A stretch of 64,000 nt of DNA from Ophiodon elongatus (Eukaryota > Chordata > Actinopteri > Perciformes > Hexagrammidae): positions 1-64,000 of the forward strand of contig JACSYO010000539.1 in assembly GCA_016806645.1 (NCBI GenBank), written 5' to 3'. The notes below the pieces were generated by a model, which saw nothing but the letters and a program-made list of their open reading frames with translations, was not told the origin of the DNA and ran no database searches. Shown here piece after piece: positions 44,191-55,832 of this stretch. Position 1 is the stretch's first letter, and each line of letters starts with the position of its first letter. A program made the position numbers and the translations under genes.

Positions 44191-45815
44191 ACAGTGACGA
44201 TACAGAGATTTCTTAAATCAGATGTAGTCTACTGTAGATAACAAGGACCTGCCAATGTGCATTCAACCTGCGCTGGACACGTTCATAAGATTCAGCAACC
44301 ACTCTGTCTGCAAAACCTGAGAATTGAATAGTAATATTGGGCTTCATTAATCAGAACATTTAATACAGAGCTTGTAGCACCTCTTAATGTATGGCAACAG
44401 TCAACATATTTTGCAGCTATTATTGAACATTGATTTTTCATCACATATGGCAGTTTCTGTGGATCAGGGATATGGCTAAACTCAGGGTATATATTATTTA
44501 TGTTTTCAATGAAAACATCTCTTAAATCCTTACATGTCTCCCATGACAACAATAAGTTAGATTCTGCCTCCACCTTTATTTAAAAAAAATAGGAACACAG
44601 CCTGGCCTCCCTGGGTAGTCCGTTCTGCTTGTGATGGCCTGTTTCTATGGCCAGGCTGTGTCCACTCATCTGTACATTTTACTTTCATTTCGTTACTTTC
44701 GTTTCATATCTGTCATAGTGGGTCAGGGACTGTGCCACCATGTACTCTCTGTTTAGGGTCAAACATAATTCCAATTTACTTTATGATTTTGTGGTTTCTA
44801 TCCAACATTTGATATCATTTTGGTTTTCTTTTGTTTTGAGATGATTTGATTGGGCCAGATTGTTTGGTGTCTGTCCTGGAGCCCTGGAGAGTGTGGGCAG
44901 AGCTTCAGGACTAGCTGACTCTTATCTGCGTTGATAACTCAACACTCCAGGGCCTTGTACTGGTAGGAGTGAGGTTCACTAGATTAGAGGGGTTTATAAA
45001 ATATGATAGCTTGCTTATAAATGTTAATTATTAGAGGGTATTGGCCCTTTTTCTGCTCTGCATGCATTATTGACTGTGTCTGTGAACTCCAGTAAGTTTT
45101 TGCATACTTTGGGAAGTCTTGGCTGGTTAGTGGACCACACTTCACTACCATTTAATATTATTGTCTCTATTACTGTAAAAAAACAATTTTAGCCAGGTCC
45201 TAATTGGAAGGGTTAATATGTAATTTATTTTGATGGCATAAAAAGCCCTTCTTGCCTTCTCCTTCAGCTCATTCACAGCGCTGCTCAAATGTGCAGTGGA
45301 ATTTATGTTCAAGCCAAAATATGTATGATGTTTGTATGCTAAAATTCTAGATTTCCTAATGTGAATTTGTTTTTTAGAGAGTTGATTCATTTTTGAAAAT
45401 CAATATTTTTACTAGTGCAGTCAGTGCCCATATCTGACTAAACTTGTGGTGGATGTCCAGGCCCTCTCTGGAGGTAGACAGGAGAACCAGCAGCAAACAT
45501 CAGACTTCTGTGTGCTGCAGAGTCACACCAGTGGAATTTTGTAGTTGTTCTACAAATGTATTTAAAATACGTTGAAGAGAGTTGGGCTAATATTGCAGCC
45601 CGGTTTCACCGCACAGTACTGAGCGTACCTTTTAGTTATTTTGTTTCCAATTTTTGCATATTTGTTATGAAAATACGTTGTTTTAATGAAATCACAAGTT
45701 TTAACCCCAATGCCACTCCATAATAATCAATAAAAGATCCCTTCATGCCAAATACAGTCAAAGACCTTTTTGAAATCTACAAAACACAGAGCTGTGACTC
45801 TGTCAGCCTGGCAGA
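44191..45815 (-). mobile_element. Non-LTR retrotransposon fragment (RT and C-terminus)
   Basis: Minus-strand, heavily broken. At 45750-45800 the reverse strand reads VDFKKVFDCIWHEGIF, an RT palm block. At 45145-45390 it reads YFGLNINSTAHLSSAVNELKEKARRAFYAIK, typical after the RT catalytic box. At 44292-44573 is a C-terminal piece with DPQKLPYVMKN and AAKYVDCCHTLR. The same family occurs at 53110-53740. About 250 bp (44580-44830) inside do not fit and may be an insertion. Confidence 0.7.
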
Positions 45816-47582
45816 AACCTGAGGTTGTTCTTATTTTTCTCTGTTAATGATGAGTAATAGGCTGCTCCGTCATTACGGAGGGACTTCCCTATATGTTTTA
45901 AGACTTGCCAGAGATCTCGCCAGACTAACTGAGATTCTTTCAAATTGGTGGAATGCCCTATTCTTTTAAGTTTTTACGATGTTTGCTTTAATTTGCGCGT
46001 TTGAAGGTTATACCATGGAGTGAACTTCCTTTGTTTTACTATCTTCTATTTTATTGGAGCAATAAATTCTGGTGTCAGTCTCAGTGAGCCTGATAATCGA
46101 CTAGATAATCAATCTGGGATGGACTAAAGTTAGCACAGGAGTCCTCCGTTATAGTGAGACATGGTATTGAATTAAATGCAGATGGAATCGCTTTTTTAAA
46201 TATAGCTACAGCACTGTCAGATAGACATCTGGTGTAGAAACCTTTGCCAAATGCCGTTTATTTCGGTAGTAAGAATTCAAGTTATTAGGTAATGGTCTGA
46301 TAAAAGATGGTTCTGTGGAAAAACTATTAGATGTTCTATTTTAATGCCTTATGCAAGAACAACAATACAATACAACAATTCAAGATCGAGGGTGTGGTTA
46401 AAGGAGTGAGTGGGTTTCTGTACACTCTGACAGAAGCCAATCGAATGTAATAATGAGATAAACGCAGTACTAAGGCTATCATTATCGACATCCACAGGAA
46501 TATTAAAATCACCAAAATAATAACTTTTTCTGTTTTAAGGACTAAACTTGATAAAATTCAGAATACAGACCTGGCTATAGTGTTTTCCAGGTTGGGTGTG
46601 AAAGACTAAGAACTAGGCTTTTGAATGAGTTATAATTTATTTATTTATTTATTAATAGGCTTGAGTCAAAGATTGCTGCAACACCACCTTGTCGGCCGGT
46701 GCCTTGAGGAGTGTGTATTAATATGACTTGGAGGAGTTGATTCATTTAGGCTGACATATTCTTCATGTCACAGCCAGGTTTCAGTGAGACAAAATAAATC
46801 AATATGATTATTTGATAATAAATAATTTACTAATACAGCTTTAGCTGACAGAGATCTGATATTTAAGAGTCCACATTCAATTCTCCTATCTCTAATCCTC
46901 TAATCCTAAGTTATTTTGAGTAGATCCTCTTCTGTTTACTTTTGATTTAACGTAATTAATTTAAGTGGCCGTAGGGCAGACACAGTCTCTATAGGGTTTT
47001 GGGTGGGTAACTGCTCTAATAGAAGGGCAGAGAAGTGTGTAAGACTGCAACTCTGCCAATAACCAGAGTTGGTTTCTCAGTGGGTGTGTCGCTGAGGGGG
47101 AGAACCTGTTTGACACGTGAAGTGGTTAGTGGTGAACCGTAGGTTTCTGCTTAGTTTTATGCTTCGGATAGTCACCCAGCCTCCCGGTTACTCAGGGGTT
47201 GCTGGGGGATGGCTATCAGAAGCTACCTGCTACAGGGTGGCTGTAGCTATCGTCTAAGCGTCCATGGTGTGAAGCCGTGCTTCTAATTGACTAAGCCTCG
47301 CCTCCAACCTAGCAAATAAACTACACTTATACCATGTACCATTATCAGTAAGGGAGGCAGATGAATGGTTAAACCTATGCAAGAGAGAGCAGGAGAGGTA
47401 GAGATGAAAGCCATCACTAGTTGTTAGGCTAAAGTACGGTAGCTAACATTAGTGGAACAACGTGTAAACAACTGTTGGATTAAGCGAGAAGTCACTAAAA
47501 GAGGGAGAGCGCTATTAGTGTTTAAATGTTTTTTATGTACAGCAGGTAATTAGCCACTTGTACTGAAAAGTATCACACATGA
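45816..47582 (-). mobile_element. L2/CR1-type LINE fragment, copy 2 (decayed)
   Basis: Same family and orientation as 18141-20160, with no piggyBac. Beyond the shared endonuclease part it extends downstream (45816-46085) into the linker ahead of RT, readable in pieces as KQRKFTPWYNLQTRKLKQ and AAYYSSL. It ends abruptly at 45815 against the other LINE. Many frame breaks; a 'caacaatacaatacaacaat' slip is at 46360. Its intact sequence around 47520 shows the target site used by piggyBac in copy 1. Confidence 0.78.
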
Positions 47583-48723
47583 CTTGGTTTAGCTGGAGCT
47601 GTGAAAGTAAGCTATCAGATAACAGATACGCTGGCAACAGGAAGTGAGACAGTACGCTATGTATGTGACGTGCTGACGTCATACTAATACACGATCCCCA
47701 CTGGGAGCCAACATCGACACCATACAGCTGGAGACCCAGGCCGTATTGCTGGAGAGAAAGAAGTCACGGGAGAACCAGAACCAGGACTGTCTGGAGCAGA
47801 CTGTCAGACAGCTGCTGCAATAAAATGAGAGGTTTTCTAAAGGGACTCTGGTGCTCAGAAAACCCTACTGCTTTTTTCCACAGCGTCCTACAAAATTGAC
47901 ACAAAATAAAAGTTCCACAGTAACCTTGAATAGTGTAGTAAGACCATTATTCCAACTCTTATGAAAGTATAATATAATCTTTGATTATTAATTCCATATT
48001 TTGTAGTTTTTAAGTATTTCTTTGGTTTCTGAGTCAGTTCTTGGTGGTGTTGGTCTAAACAAGATCTGCAAATGTTCACTCCTCACACTCAGACTGAGAG
48101 ATAGCGGTGCACTGATCCCAGAAGGCGTTAGATTCTATATGCTTTTCAATTAGACATACTTGTATTTTTGTGTGTCTTCAGCGTTTCGCAATACTCAGGG
48201 CGTATACAATTGTTGGGTCTTTGTGTTTCAGGTTAGATTATTTCCAAACTTACTGAGTAGCAAAGTGGGAGCAGTTATTTCAGTCATCCAGGGTTTCATT
48301 TTGGTAACCTCTTATACGGGTCTTGTAATATCCTACCCAACACAATAATCCAAAGACTTAGACAGTCTTTGTTGAACAGTGGTTGTTTTTTGTTGTTTTT
48401 CTTTTATTTCTATATAGTTTCAATTCAGCTTTATATGCTGTTCTCTTGAAGATACAATTCATATTTTGGATAGCCTTACATATGTTTTCAGTAGTTGCAA
48501 GGTAGGGATATTCCATGAACTCTCAAGTAATAATTCAATCTCTACACTATTATTCTTGCCTCTTGGTATTACTCAGTGATGTCTGGGGCCCATCTGTCCT
48601 CGGTATATTGATCAGCTACCTAGGTTTAGTGTGTGATATTGTTCTGTTTGAGGAAGAGGGGGATTTGGTTGTGGTTTTTTAAACGGTTTTTTAATCTTTG
48701 TTTCTTCTTGGCCTGCACACTTA
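47583..48723. other. Unassigned intronic stretch with a coiled-coil-like frame
   Basis: About 1.1 kb without a firm feature. From about 47706 to 47823 a short + frame reads ANIDTIQLETQAVLLERKK...LEQTVRQLLQ and stops; it is heptad-like but has no clear splice sites. It could be a retroelement ORF1 scrap or a processed fragment. Confidence 0.4.
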
Positions 48724-49191
48724 TGGAGCTTAAGCAGTAGTTCAGAAAGGAAGACTCTCTTTACACTCCTTTTCATTCCTAAAGCTCTTGTCTCTTTTTC
48801 TCCCTGTGATTACTCTATCAGCTGATTGGTGGGCATCCACTTTGATTAACCAATCAGATGCTGCACAGTTTCCTTAAGCCAATCATATCGTTTCTGTCAT
48901 ACTTTTAAATAAGTTCTCCGCGCTGCTGCTGTCAGTTGTCATTTCAGCTTGAATACAGATACAGACCCTCCTCCATCCCAGGCACCTCCAATCGCTCCTC
49001 ATTCTTCACCACCACCACCAGTGTCTGGACTCTAGGGGGATTCTGCCTTATCAGAACTCGGCATCGCGGTCCCTTGATTATCCTATTCAGGATAGAGTCC
49101 AATCGCCAAAGACTTTGCACTATTCAAATGTTATGCGTATGTAATAAATTATTGTTCAATTCTAAAACAAGTCTCTCCTGATTGAATTACA
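48724..49191 (+). repeat. Solo LTR-like element
   Basis: About 468 bp from TG to CA. CCAAT boxes near 48850 and 48880, an AT-rich TATA candidate near 48905, AATAAA at 49143-49148, then 'tctctcctgattgaa'. A related copy lies in the opposite orientation at 54502-55038, sharing the 'agagtccaa.cgc.aaagact' and 'gtctctcctgattgaa' blocks. CTTA flanks both sides, a possible short target duplication. Confidence 0.55.
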
Positions 49192-49651
49192 CTTAGCAGG
49201 GGATTCCATTTGTCAGCATTCTGCTGTGTGTGTGTGGTGGTCTCAATGGCAACCAATGCTACCAACTACCAACTGTCACTACCTCTTTACCTAAACTCCT
49301 AATTTTAAAGAAGTGTTGTTTTAGATCATAAAAGGGCATTAAAAAAAAGTCCCTTTCCACTGAAAACTCCAGAACAGTTTTCCTTCTGATTTCTCCAGAG
49401 GTCCTGTATTCCCCCTAACACTAAAATATTTAATGTTGGTACACTGAACTGGGAAGATGGGACAGCAGCTGCCAGCCAAAACCCACATACAACAACGATC
49501 GCATTTCCAACAAGAAAACACATCTGCTAACGATAGGTCAACATACAGTTAGTTCCGCAAAGGAGGTTTAATTTTCAGCTCGATTTGTCTGTTTGTTTGT
49601 ACATGCATTACAGTATAACTCACATTCATTAACATTGTGAGATAGGGAGAT

Positions 49652-49990
49652 TTGTGCTGCGTTCACGTAGTTTCAGAATTAATTTAATTTCGAAACTTTG
49701 TTCCCAACTGGGAAAATTCACAGAAACGCCCCTTCAAATCGGAACAACAGCTCAAAACAGCTACCATGTTGTTTAAGAAATAAAATATAATACATCTTTT
49801 TGTTTACACATGATGGATAAAAACTCATGAACACACCAAAGTCAGAAGAATGACTTCCCAACTCTGGTACTATCCGAGGAGCACTTGGATGCACCATTGT
49901 CTGCGCTCTCACTGCAGTTTCCGAGTGGCATTCTAGTTTTCTTCTACATTGCTTCTTAATTGTTCCAGTGTCGGTGTGTTTGTGTCCAGC
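49652..49990. mobile_element. Possible non-autonomous DNA element remnant
   Basis: 'tgtgctgcgttcacgtag' at one side and repeated 'cccaact...', 'tccgag' words are characteristic of small fish DNA elements. Edges and class are uncertain. Confidence 0.3.
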
Positions 49991-50257
49991 ACAGATCTGC
50001 ATTATTTTTTTTATCTATGCTTGCTGTCTTTCCAAAAACTGGAGAGTTTACTCGTGGCAAACGTCAACATCTGCTGCAGCTGATATTGACTGCTGTAGGT
50101 TTCTGGCAGGGAGTCATTTCTTGCAAAAACTGACAAAATAAGTCCTGATGTTTCATATGTTCATTAGTTTTATTCCAACAACACGAACAGCAGGTCAAAC
50201 TGAGTCAACTTCTGTAACTCTTGTGGCATAACGGTATGCTTTTGCATTTTCTGTGAT

Positions 50258-50540
50258 AGACTGTGGCTTAGTGGGTAGCAGGGTCGTCCTTCAATTAGAG
50301 GATCGGCGGTTCAATCCCTGGCTCTGCTAGCCCATGTCGATGTGTCCTTGGGCAAGACACTTAACCCCAAATTGCTCCTGTAGCTGTACCTACGGTGTCT
50401 GAATATTAGCTACTCCTGATGGGCAGGTGGCACCTTAACCCCTCCCATCAGTTTATGAGTAGTGAATGATGTCATGTAGTGTTAAAGCACTTTGAGTGGT
50501 CGGAAGACTAGAAAAGTGCTGTACAGATCCATTTTTACTT
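50258..50540 (+). mobile_element. tRNA-derived SINE
   Basis: The head has Pol III-like boxes: 'gtggcttagtgggtagcagg' (A-box region) and 'ggttcaatccctggc' (B box, about 50308). The body has 'tgtccttgggcaagacactt' and the tail 'gtggtcggaagactagaaaa', all typical of a widespread fish SINE. Not a functional tRNA gene. Confidence 0.85.
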
Positions 50541-50639
50541 CCTTACTGTGCTTGTAAATTGATATAACAATTTATACCATACATTTATATTAGATGGGTA
50601 TTGCTTGTGGTTATTTTATGTTGAAGTTATATCCCAGAA

Positions 50640-50646
50640 TCTCTCC

Positions 50647-50722
<76 letters not shown>
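50640..50722. repeat. (CT)n microsatellite
   Basis: About 80 bp of ct repeats with a few interruptions. Confidence 0.97.
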
Positions 50723-51039
50723 AGAAAGCATGGTGATGAAAAAAAGAATTTAAACACATGAATGCCGTTATAGAACAATTCATGGCTTTACAAAAATACC
50801 TCTGGATGCTCAAAACCCATCATCACACACGACCTGTGAACTCTATGGAGAGGAAAGTGCAGTATATTAGATTAATATTAACACCTACAGCAACTGCCAA
50901 GTCACAAATGGATGTTGTTGTTTTTTACTTTGCTTCTTTACCCCCTCCTTACTTTGTTTATTGTATAATTGGTTGTTGTTAGTGTAGTTTGTGTATTCAT
51001 TGATAGTTTTGGCTGCTTTGAGCAGGATGCAGTGTTTTG

Positions 51040-52450
51040 CTGTACAAGGGGTTGAGATGGCGCAGGTGTTTTGAGAAACAAACAGCGACAGTGGAGGTGG
51101 TGGAGGGCTGTTCTGCCCTGTGCTAGTTAAGGGCTGCCCGATCTCAGGCCAGCTTTTGCAGGTTGAGGAACAGGCTGAAGGATCTCTCTCTGCCAGAGCT
51201 GGCTCAAAGCATATGCCATTGATGTTAATGTGTTTATCCAGGATCAGAGACATTTCCAGGAATATAAAAAAGGCCTGGCTCTATATGAAAAAGCTTGGGG
51301 AACACATGAGGCTTGATTGGTGGGTCAGTGGCTCTTGGGGAAATGTCCTGGTCTTCCTGAGAACCTAAGGTGGGGAAATCCTAGGGGTATACTTAAGAAG
51401 TGAGGAATTTCAGAGCCAGAAGTGGGAGGGAATACTGGATAAGGTGGAAGCCAAGTTTTCTAAATATAAATGGTTGCTAGCCCATCTATCCTACAGGGGA
51501 AGAGATCTGATAGTCAATAACCTGGTTGCCTCATCTCTATTGCACAGTTATTGTTTAAGTGCCACCATCAGGCCTTGTGAAAGATATGCAGCGGCTCCTA
51601 GTGAACTTTTTCTGGACTGGTCAACACTAGCCGAGGGCGTTGACTCTGTATCGCCCTGTGGCAGAGGGTGGACAAAGACTGAAAGATATTTTGTCTACAA
51701 CTGCAGCCTTCAGACTACAGACGACACAGAGGCTGCTGTGTGGCTGCGGTCACTGCTGGTTGGCTCCTGCTCAGCTGCTTCTCAGGAAAGCTGGACGACT
51801 TAGGTTGGATAAACAGCTTTTTCTGATGAGGGCATCTGAAGCTGACCTGACTGAACGCACACTTTTTTATAGCTCGTGGTTTTTGGGGAGTTCCTGTCTG
51901 TGGCACTGATAGTGTTTGCTGAAAATTGTGCTCTAGTGGACCAATGAGTATGTTTTTCCCTCCCTGAGTGTCAGTCCTGCTGCTGAGGACTGGCTAGAGG
52001 GGAGTGCTGGGTGTTTTCAGCTCTTGTGGGACGAAGTAGCTTCATCACAGCTGTATTAAGCTGTATTAAGCTCTCTGGCTAGTCAAGGTGTCAAGGTGGG
52101 ATGAGGTTTTATCTTCAGACTGTACCCCTAAAAGCAGGGGGAGAGTATTGTAGAAGCCTCCTGTTGAGAAACAAATGGCTGACCTCCAGTGGAGAATCAT
52201 ACATGGAGCAATAGCCATGCACAGAGACAGAGCTCACCTGGATACAAGCACTGGAGAGGGATGTTCTTTTTATGCAAAAACAGAATCTTTTAGTGGTTTC
52301 TTTTCCTTGGTTAGTGGGCTTATTTAGAGTGCTGCAAGAATGGGTGGAAGCTTTGGTTGCGAAAGTCTCTGTCCCTTGTCTTTGGGCCTAATTACATAAT
52401 AAGCAAAAGACTCTTTCTGGTTGTAATTATTTATTTGTTTGGAACTATAA
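51040..52450 (+). mobile_element. L1/Tx1-type LINE fragment, 3' part
   Basis: Plus-strand pieces in shifting frames. Around 51420-51600: KWEGILDKVEAKFSKYKWLL and LSYRGRDLIVNNLVASSLLH. Around 51640-51860: GGQRLKDILSTTAAFRLQTT, LLLRKAGRLRLDKQLFLM and DLTERTLFYSSW. These correspond to the region after the RT domain of fish L1/Tx1 elements. No intact frame. Confidence 0.75.
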
Positions 52451-52730
52451 CGCTAGCAATCTGGAAGACCATTAAGGATCAGATGTTAAATCCGTGCTAG
52501 ACTGATGTGGTAGGGTTTGGTAGTTGCTTGTCTGAGGATAGAGCATGCTTTCTATACCCTGACCAGTAATCTGTATTCTTTCAGGGCATTGTGGGGGGAT
52601 CAGACAGGTTTTATGAACATTGAGGGAAGTTTTTTTGAAGGAGTTTTTATTGTTAGCTTTACTGTTGTGGACATGTTGTGAACATTTTATAATGTGGTTT
52701 AAATACAAGTTGTGAAAAAGTCTCCTTTCC

Positions 52731-52731
52731 G

Positions 52732-52760
<29 letters not shown>
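52731..52760. repeat. (CT)n microsatellite
   Basis: Short run of ct/tc repeats. Confidence 0.95.
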
Positions 52761-52765
<5 letters not shown>

Positions 52766-52876
52766 ATTCAATTCAAATTACTTCATTATTAGACAACACT
52801 GCCAAAGCATATTACACATATCTCACAATACAAACAGGAGTCTGTAACTGTCCCTCAATTTATGGCAAGCAGAAAC

Positions 52877-52913
52877 ATCGACTGCTGCCAGCTTATAGCT
52901 GGCAGCAGTCGAT
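52877..52913. repeat. Perfect 17-bp inverted repeat with 3-base loop
   Basis: 'atcgactgctgccagct', loop 'tat', then its exact reverse complement. No T-run terminator or gene context. Confidence 0.97.
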
Positions 52914-53109
52914 TGATAGCTATTGATTTAGAACCAGATAGCATTGAATGTTGCTCTGGGCTTTTGTTTGTGTTTGCCAAAAGATGATGTATTTTCGTTT
53001 TAACTGTGTTGTAATTTGGTTGAGTCTAATTGCTGGTGCATTCTGTTCCTTAGGCCTTTGGTTGAGCAGGTTTGTGAGCTCAGCCTCAGCACCAGCTGGG
53101 TAAGGGGGA

Positions 53110-53740
53110 TTTCATTTTTGCTCATCTCTTGGCACTGCAGGGCCTGGTAATAACATGAGAGGGATTACTATGTTTTAGATGTGTCCAAAATGTAATTGCT
53201 CTTTGTTGTATTTTTCTTATTTGTGGATATTGGCCTAATTTTGCCTTGCATGCATTATTTGTAGTTTTCCTACAGACATGTAGCATGATCTTACATAACT
53301 CTGCATGGTGGGTATAAGTGGGGTGTTTATCCCACTGAATGAAATCTTGTTTTATAAGTGGAGCCAACATCTCGCTGTCATAGAGTGCAATTGGTTCAAT
53401 AACACACTCAATTAGTTTTAGCCAAATTCTAATTGGTTTGGATATTTTCTTTAACGGCATAGAAATCACGCAGGGCTAATTTTTAAATCTAGGTAATTGT
53501 AGTTTGTACAGTACAATACATGATTTGAACCAATTGAAAACTTTGGAACTATATCCATATCTTTGGACATCGTGAGATATGGATCTTTTTTGGAAAATCA
53601 TTATTTTGATCTTTTTCGGGTTCACTGTCAGGGCCCAGGTCTGACAGTACTGCACTGGCAGCTCCAGCCTCCGCTGTAAGCCGTCTACTGTGGGGGACAG
53701 CAGGAGCAGGTGATCCGTAAAGAGCAGAGATTTCACTTCC
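53110..53740 (-). mobile_element. Non-LTR retrotransposon fragment (RT), second copy
   Basis: Minus strand. 53476-53736 reads an RT block with LLLLSPTVDGLQRRLEL and CQTWALTVNPKKIKIMI; the catalytic Y-x-D-D position is degenerate (FTDH). 53122-53469 continues with IEPIALYDSEM, WDKHPTYTHHAELCK and NNACKAKLGQYP. Same family as 44191-45815. Confidence 0.78.
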
Positions 53741-54343
53741 TAATTGTGTACAACATGTACAAAGAAGAAATAGTGGTTATTTCTTCCATGGTGGATGGCG
53801 AAAATTAACTGTTTTCATGGCGATAATCCATGCTTCCTCTCCGGCGCGAATGAAGCAAATGACGCGAAGAACCACAAATAGTCATGCGAGTTAACACAAC
53901 GAGAAAATTTGCTTCGCGTTTGGTGTGAACGCAGCATAAATGAGGAGTTCGGTGGGGAAGACCACGTGCAAGAATGAGTATTAAATGGCATGGGCTGAGA
54001 AAGTGGCAGGATCTAAAAATGACATTTATGATATTTTGATATTTTGTGAAAATGCAGAACCAGATCAAAACAAACGAGGAGGTGGATTCATTACAGGAGA
54101 AGGTTATAAAAGGTTGAACGGGCAGAAGGAGGTAAGTTCACTCGACTTGAAAATATTGGACTTAGTACCATGTTTAGTTAAAGGTGCCCTATGAAGTTTT
54201 CTTGTAAACAATCTGAAATATTGTGAAGACTGCGACCAGAATCAACTGATAGAATAATGAAGAGTATATATTATTATTTACTAATTAAAAAAGTGGATTT
54301 AGTGTAAAAATACTCTTGTGGATGCACCCAGTGCCATCATGGG
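53741..54343. other. Unassigned intronic stretch
   Basis: About 600 bp. 'gcgcgaatgaag...gcttcgcgtttggtgtgaacgc' (53846-53934) looks like the edge of a DNA transposon. A 69-codon frame (53985-54194) follows, but I recognise no domain in it. Confidence 0.35.
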
Positions 54344-54501
54344 AGACTGTGGATCAGTGGTAGAGCAGGGTCGTCCTTCAATCAGAGAATTGGTGGTTCG
54401 ATCCCCGGCTACGCTAGTTGATGTGTCCAATTCATGATGTGTCCTTGGGCAAGACACTTAACCCAAAATTGCTCCTGCATGTTGTGCCTGCGGTGTGTGA
54501 A
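54344..54501 (+). mobile_element. tRNA-derived SINE, 5' part (split)
   Basis: Same SINE family as 50258-50540: 'gtggatcagtggtagagcag', 'ggttcgatccccggct' and 'tgtccttgggcaagacactt'. Interrupted after 'gtgtgtgaatgttag' by the LTR-like element; it resumes at 55039. Confidence 0.85.
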
Positions 54502-55038
54502 TGTTAGTTCAATCAGGAGAGACAAGTCATACAAAGAAAAGATAATTATTAATTATTAACAGATGATAAGGTCTTGACAAAGTCTTTAGCGCTTGGACTC
54601 TACAGGGAGATTTGTAATTGAGGGTCATCTTCCCCGATCAGCAGCAAGATGAATCCAGACCTGGTGGTGGTGGAGGCTGATGAGGCTGATAGAATGATGA
54701 GTTGATGAAGCAGATGGATCTGCGAAGACTGGGCGGAGATGGGGAGGTGGTGGGGTGCGTAACAGCAACATGAATGAACTGAAGGTAGAGAGACAGTCAT
54801 ATGTAAAAGAGACAGCAGCAAAATGATAGGCTCACCATGTAATTGTTTTGTTGTGCTTATTGGATAGAGGAGACCAGCTGATTTAAACAGCTGATGTCAT
54901 GATTGACAGCCCCGAACAATGACAGCAAGTAAATGAGTGAGCATGCATGAGAAGTGATTGGCAGATGTATGAGAAATAAATTACTGGCTTGGGCATGCAA
55001 GAGTATTGTCTTCCGACTGAACTTACGCTACAGCTTCA
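54502..55038 (-). repeat. Solo LTR-like element inserted in the SINE
   Basis: Reverse-orientation relative of 48724-49191. It begins on + with '...ttcaatcaggagagacaag', the complement of the shared LTR end, and ends near 'cagcttcat'. On the minus strand CTAA occurs on both sides of the shared homology, a possible 4-bp target duplication. No internal retroviral genes. Confidence 0.55.
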
Positions 55039-55172
55039 TTTAGAGTCCTGATGGGCAGGTGGAACCTTGCATGGTAGCATGGTCATCAGTGTATGAATGG
55101 GTGAATGATGATATGAGCTTTAAGTGGTCGGAAGACTAGAAAAGCTTGATACAAGTTCAGTACATTTATCAT
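55039..55172 (+). mobile_element. tRNA-derived SINE, 3' part (split)
   Basis: 'tcctgatgggcaggtgg' through 'gtggtcggaagactagaaaa' and a tail matching 'tacaagttcagtacatttat', completing the SINE begun at 54344. Confidence 0.85.
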
Positions 55173-55746
55173 TTAACATCATGCCTTGGGCTGCCAACCA
55201 GTGTTGACAACATGCTGTTAAACAGGAATGCATTTTTTGGTGCCCCCATCGGCCTCCCTGATCCTTCTGGGCCTGTCTGTGTCCACCGACCTCCTCTGAG
55301 GGCAGGTTGGACAAGGAAGGTTGGCAGCTGCCCCTGTGCTGTGGGTGCAGTGTTTCAACCAACCACCGTAGTCTGGGTGATGTCCCAACCAGACGCCTCC
55401 TTCCTCTCCTTCCCCTCCTTCCCCTCCCACCCAACCCCTCTTACAACCACCTGAGCGGCGTGCTTCACAGCATGTTCCGAGAGCTGATGGATTTGAAGTG
55501 GATATTTTTATGATTATATGAGTACATAAGTTATAGGGGTTACATTATGAAAATAGCCCATAAGAATTGTTTTTGAAAGTATTATTGAGCAAAACCACAG
55601 ATTTTGCATTTTATACAATCAATTATTATGACTACTTTCAATAAAAAAAATGGCTTTATCCTTACAGGGTGTAAATTCTAAGCATAATATACTGACGTCA
55701 TTACATTGTGTCAATATGTATCTGTGCATTGTATCTGTGTTTCCAG
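55173..55746. other. Unassigned intronic stretch before CEP85L exon
   Basis: About 570 bp. Opposed frames at 55120-55454 arise from C-rich 'cttcccctccttcccctcc' sequence and look non-coding. Confidence 0.45.
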
Positions 55747-55832
55747 ATGCTGATGGGGACTTCCCTTTCTATCAACTCTCTGGTGAAGGTTAAAGAAGGG
55801 CTGCTGAGACAGAGAGAGCTGGAAATAGATAG
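55747..55832 (+). CDS. CEP85L: CEP85L exon
   Basis: 86 bp between 'gtttccag' and 'ag|gtaatg'. In phase 0 it reads ...SLVKVKEGLLRQRELEIDR, closely resembling the start of the CEP85L coiled-coil region. It passes two bases (AG) to the next exon. Confidence 0.9.

Larger units (their letters stand above)
43880..55746 (+). other. CEP85L large intron with many retroelements
   Basis: 11.9 kb. In order: unassigned (43880-44190), LINE (44191-45815), LINE (45816-47582), unassigned (47583-48723), LTR (48724-49191), DNA-element remnant (about 49652-49990), SINE (50258-50540), (CT)n, L1/Tx1-type LINE (51040-52450), hairpin, LINE (53110-53740), SINE split by LTR (54344-55172), unassigned to 55746. Confidence 0.85.

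Noticed and set aside
18141..47582. A distinct non-autonomous LINE family with fixed ends
   Set aside because: The two copies first seemed to share a 3' boundary, but copy 2 continues through 45816-46085 into the pre-RT linker, so the ends differ.
50258..50330. tRNA gene
   Set aside because: A and B box-like sequences are present, but the cloverleaf is not intact and the sequence runs into a known SINE body.
43880..55746. Nested phospholamban gene in the CEP85L intron, as in mammals
   Set aside because: I looked for its short conserved coding sequence on both strands and saw none; the intron is occupied by retroelements.
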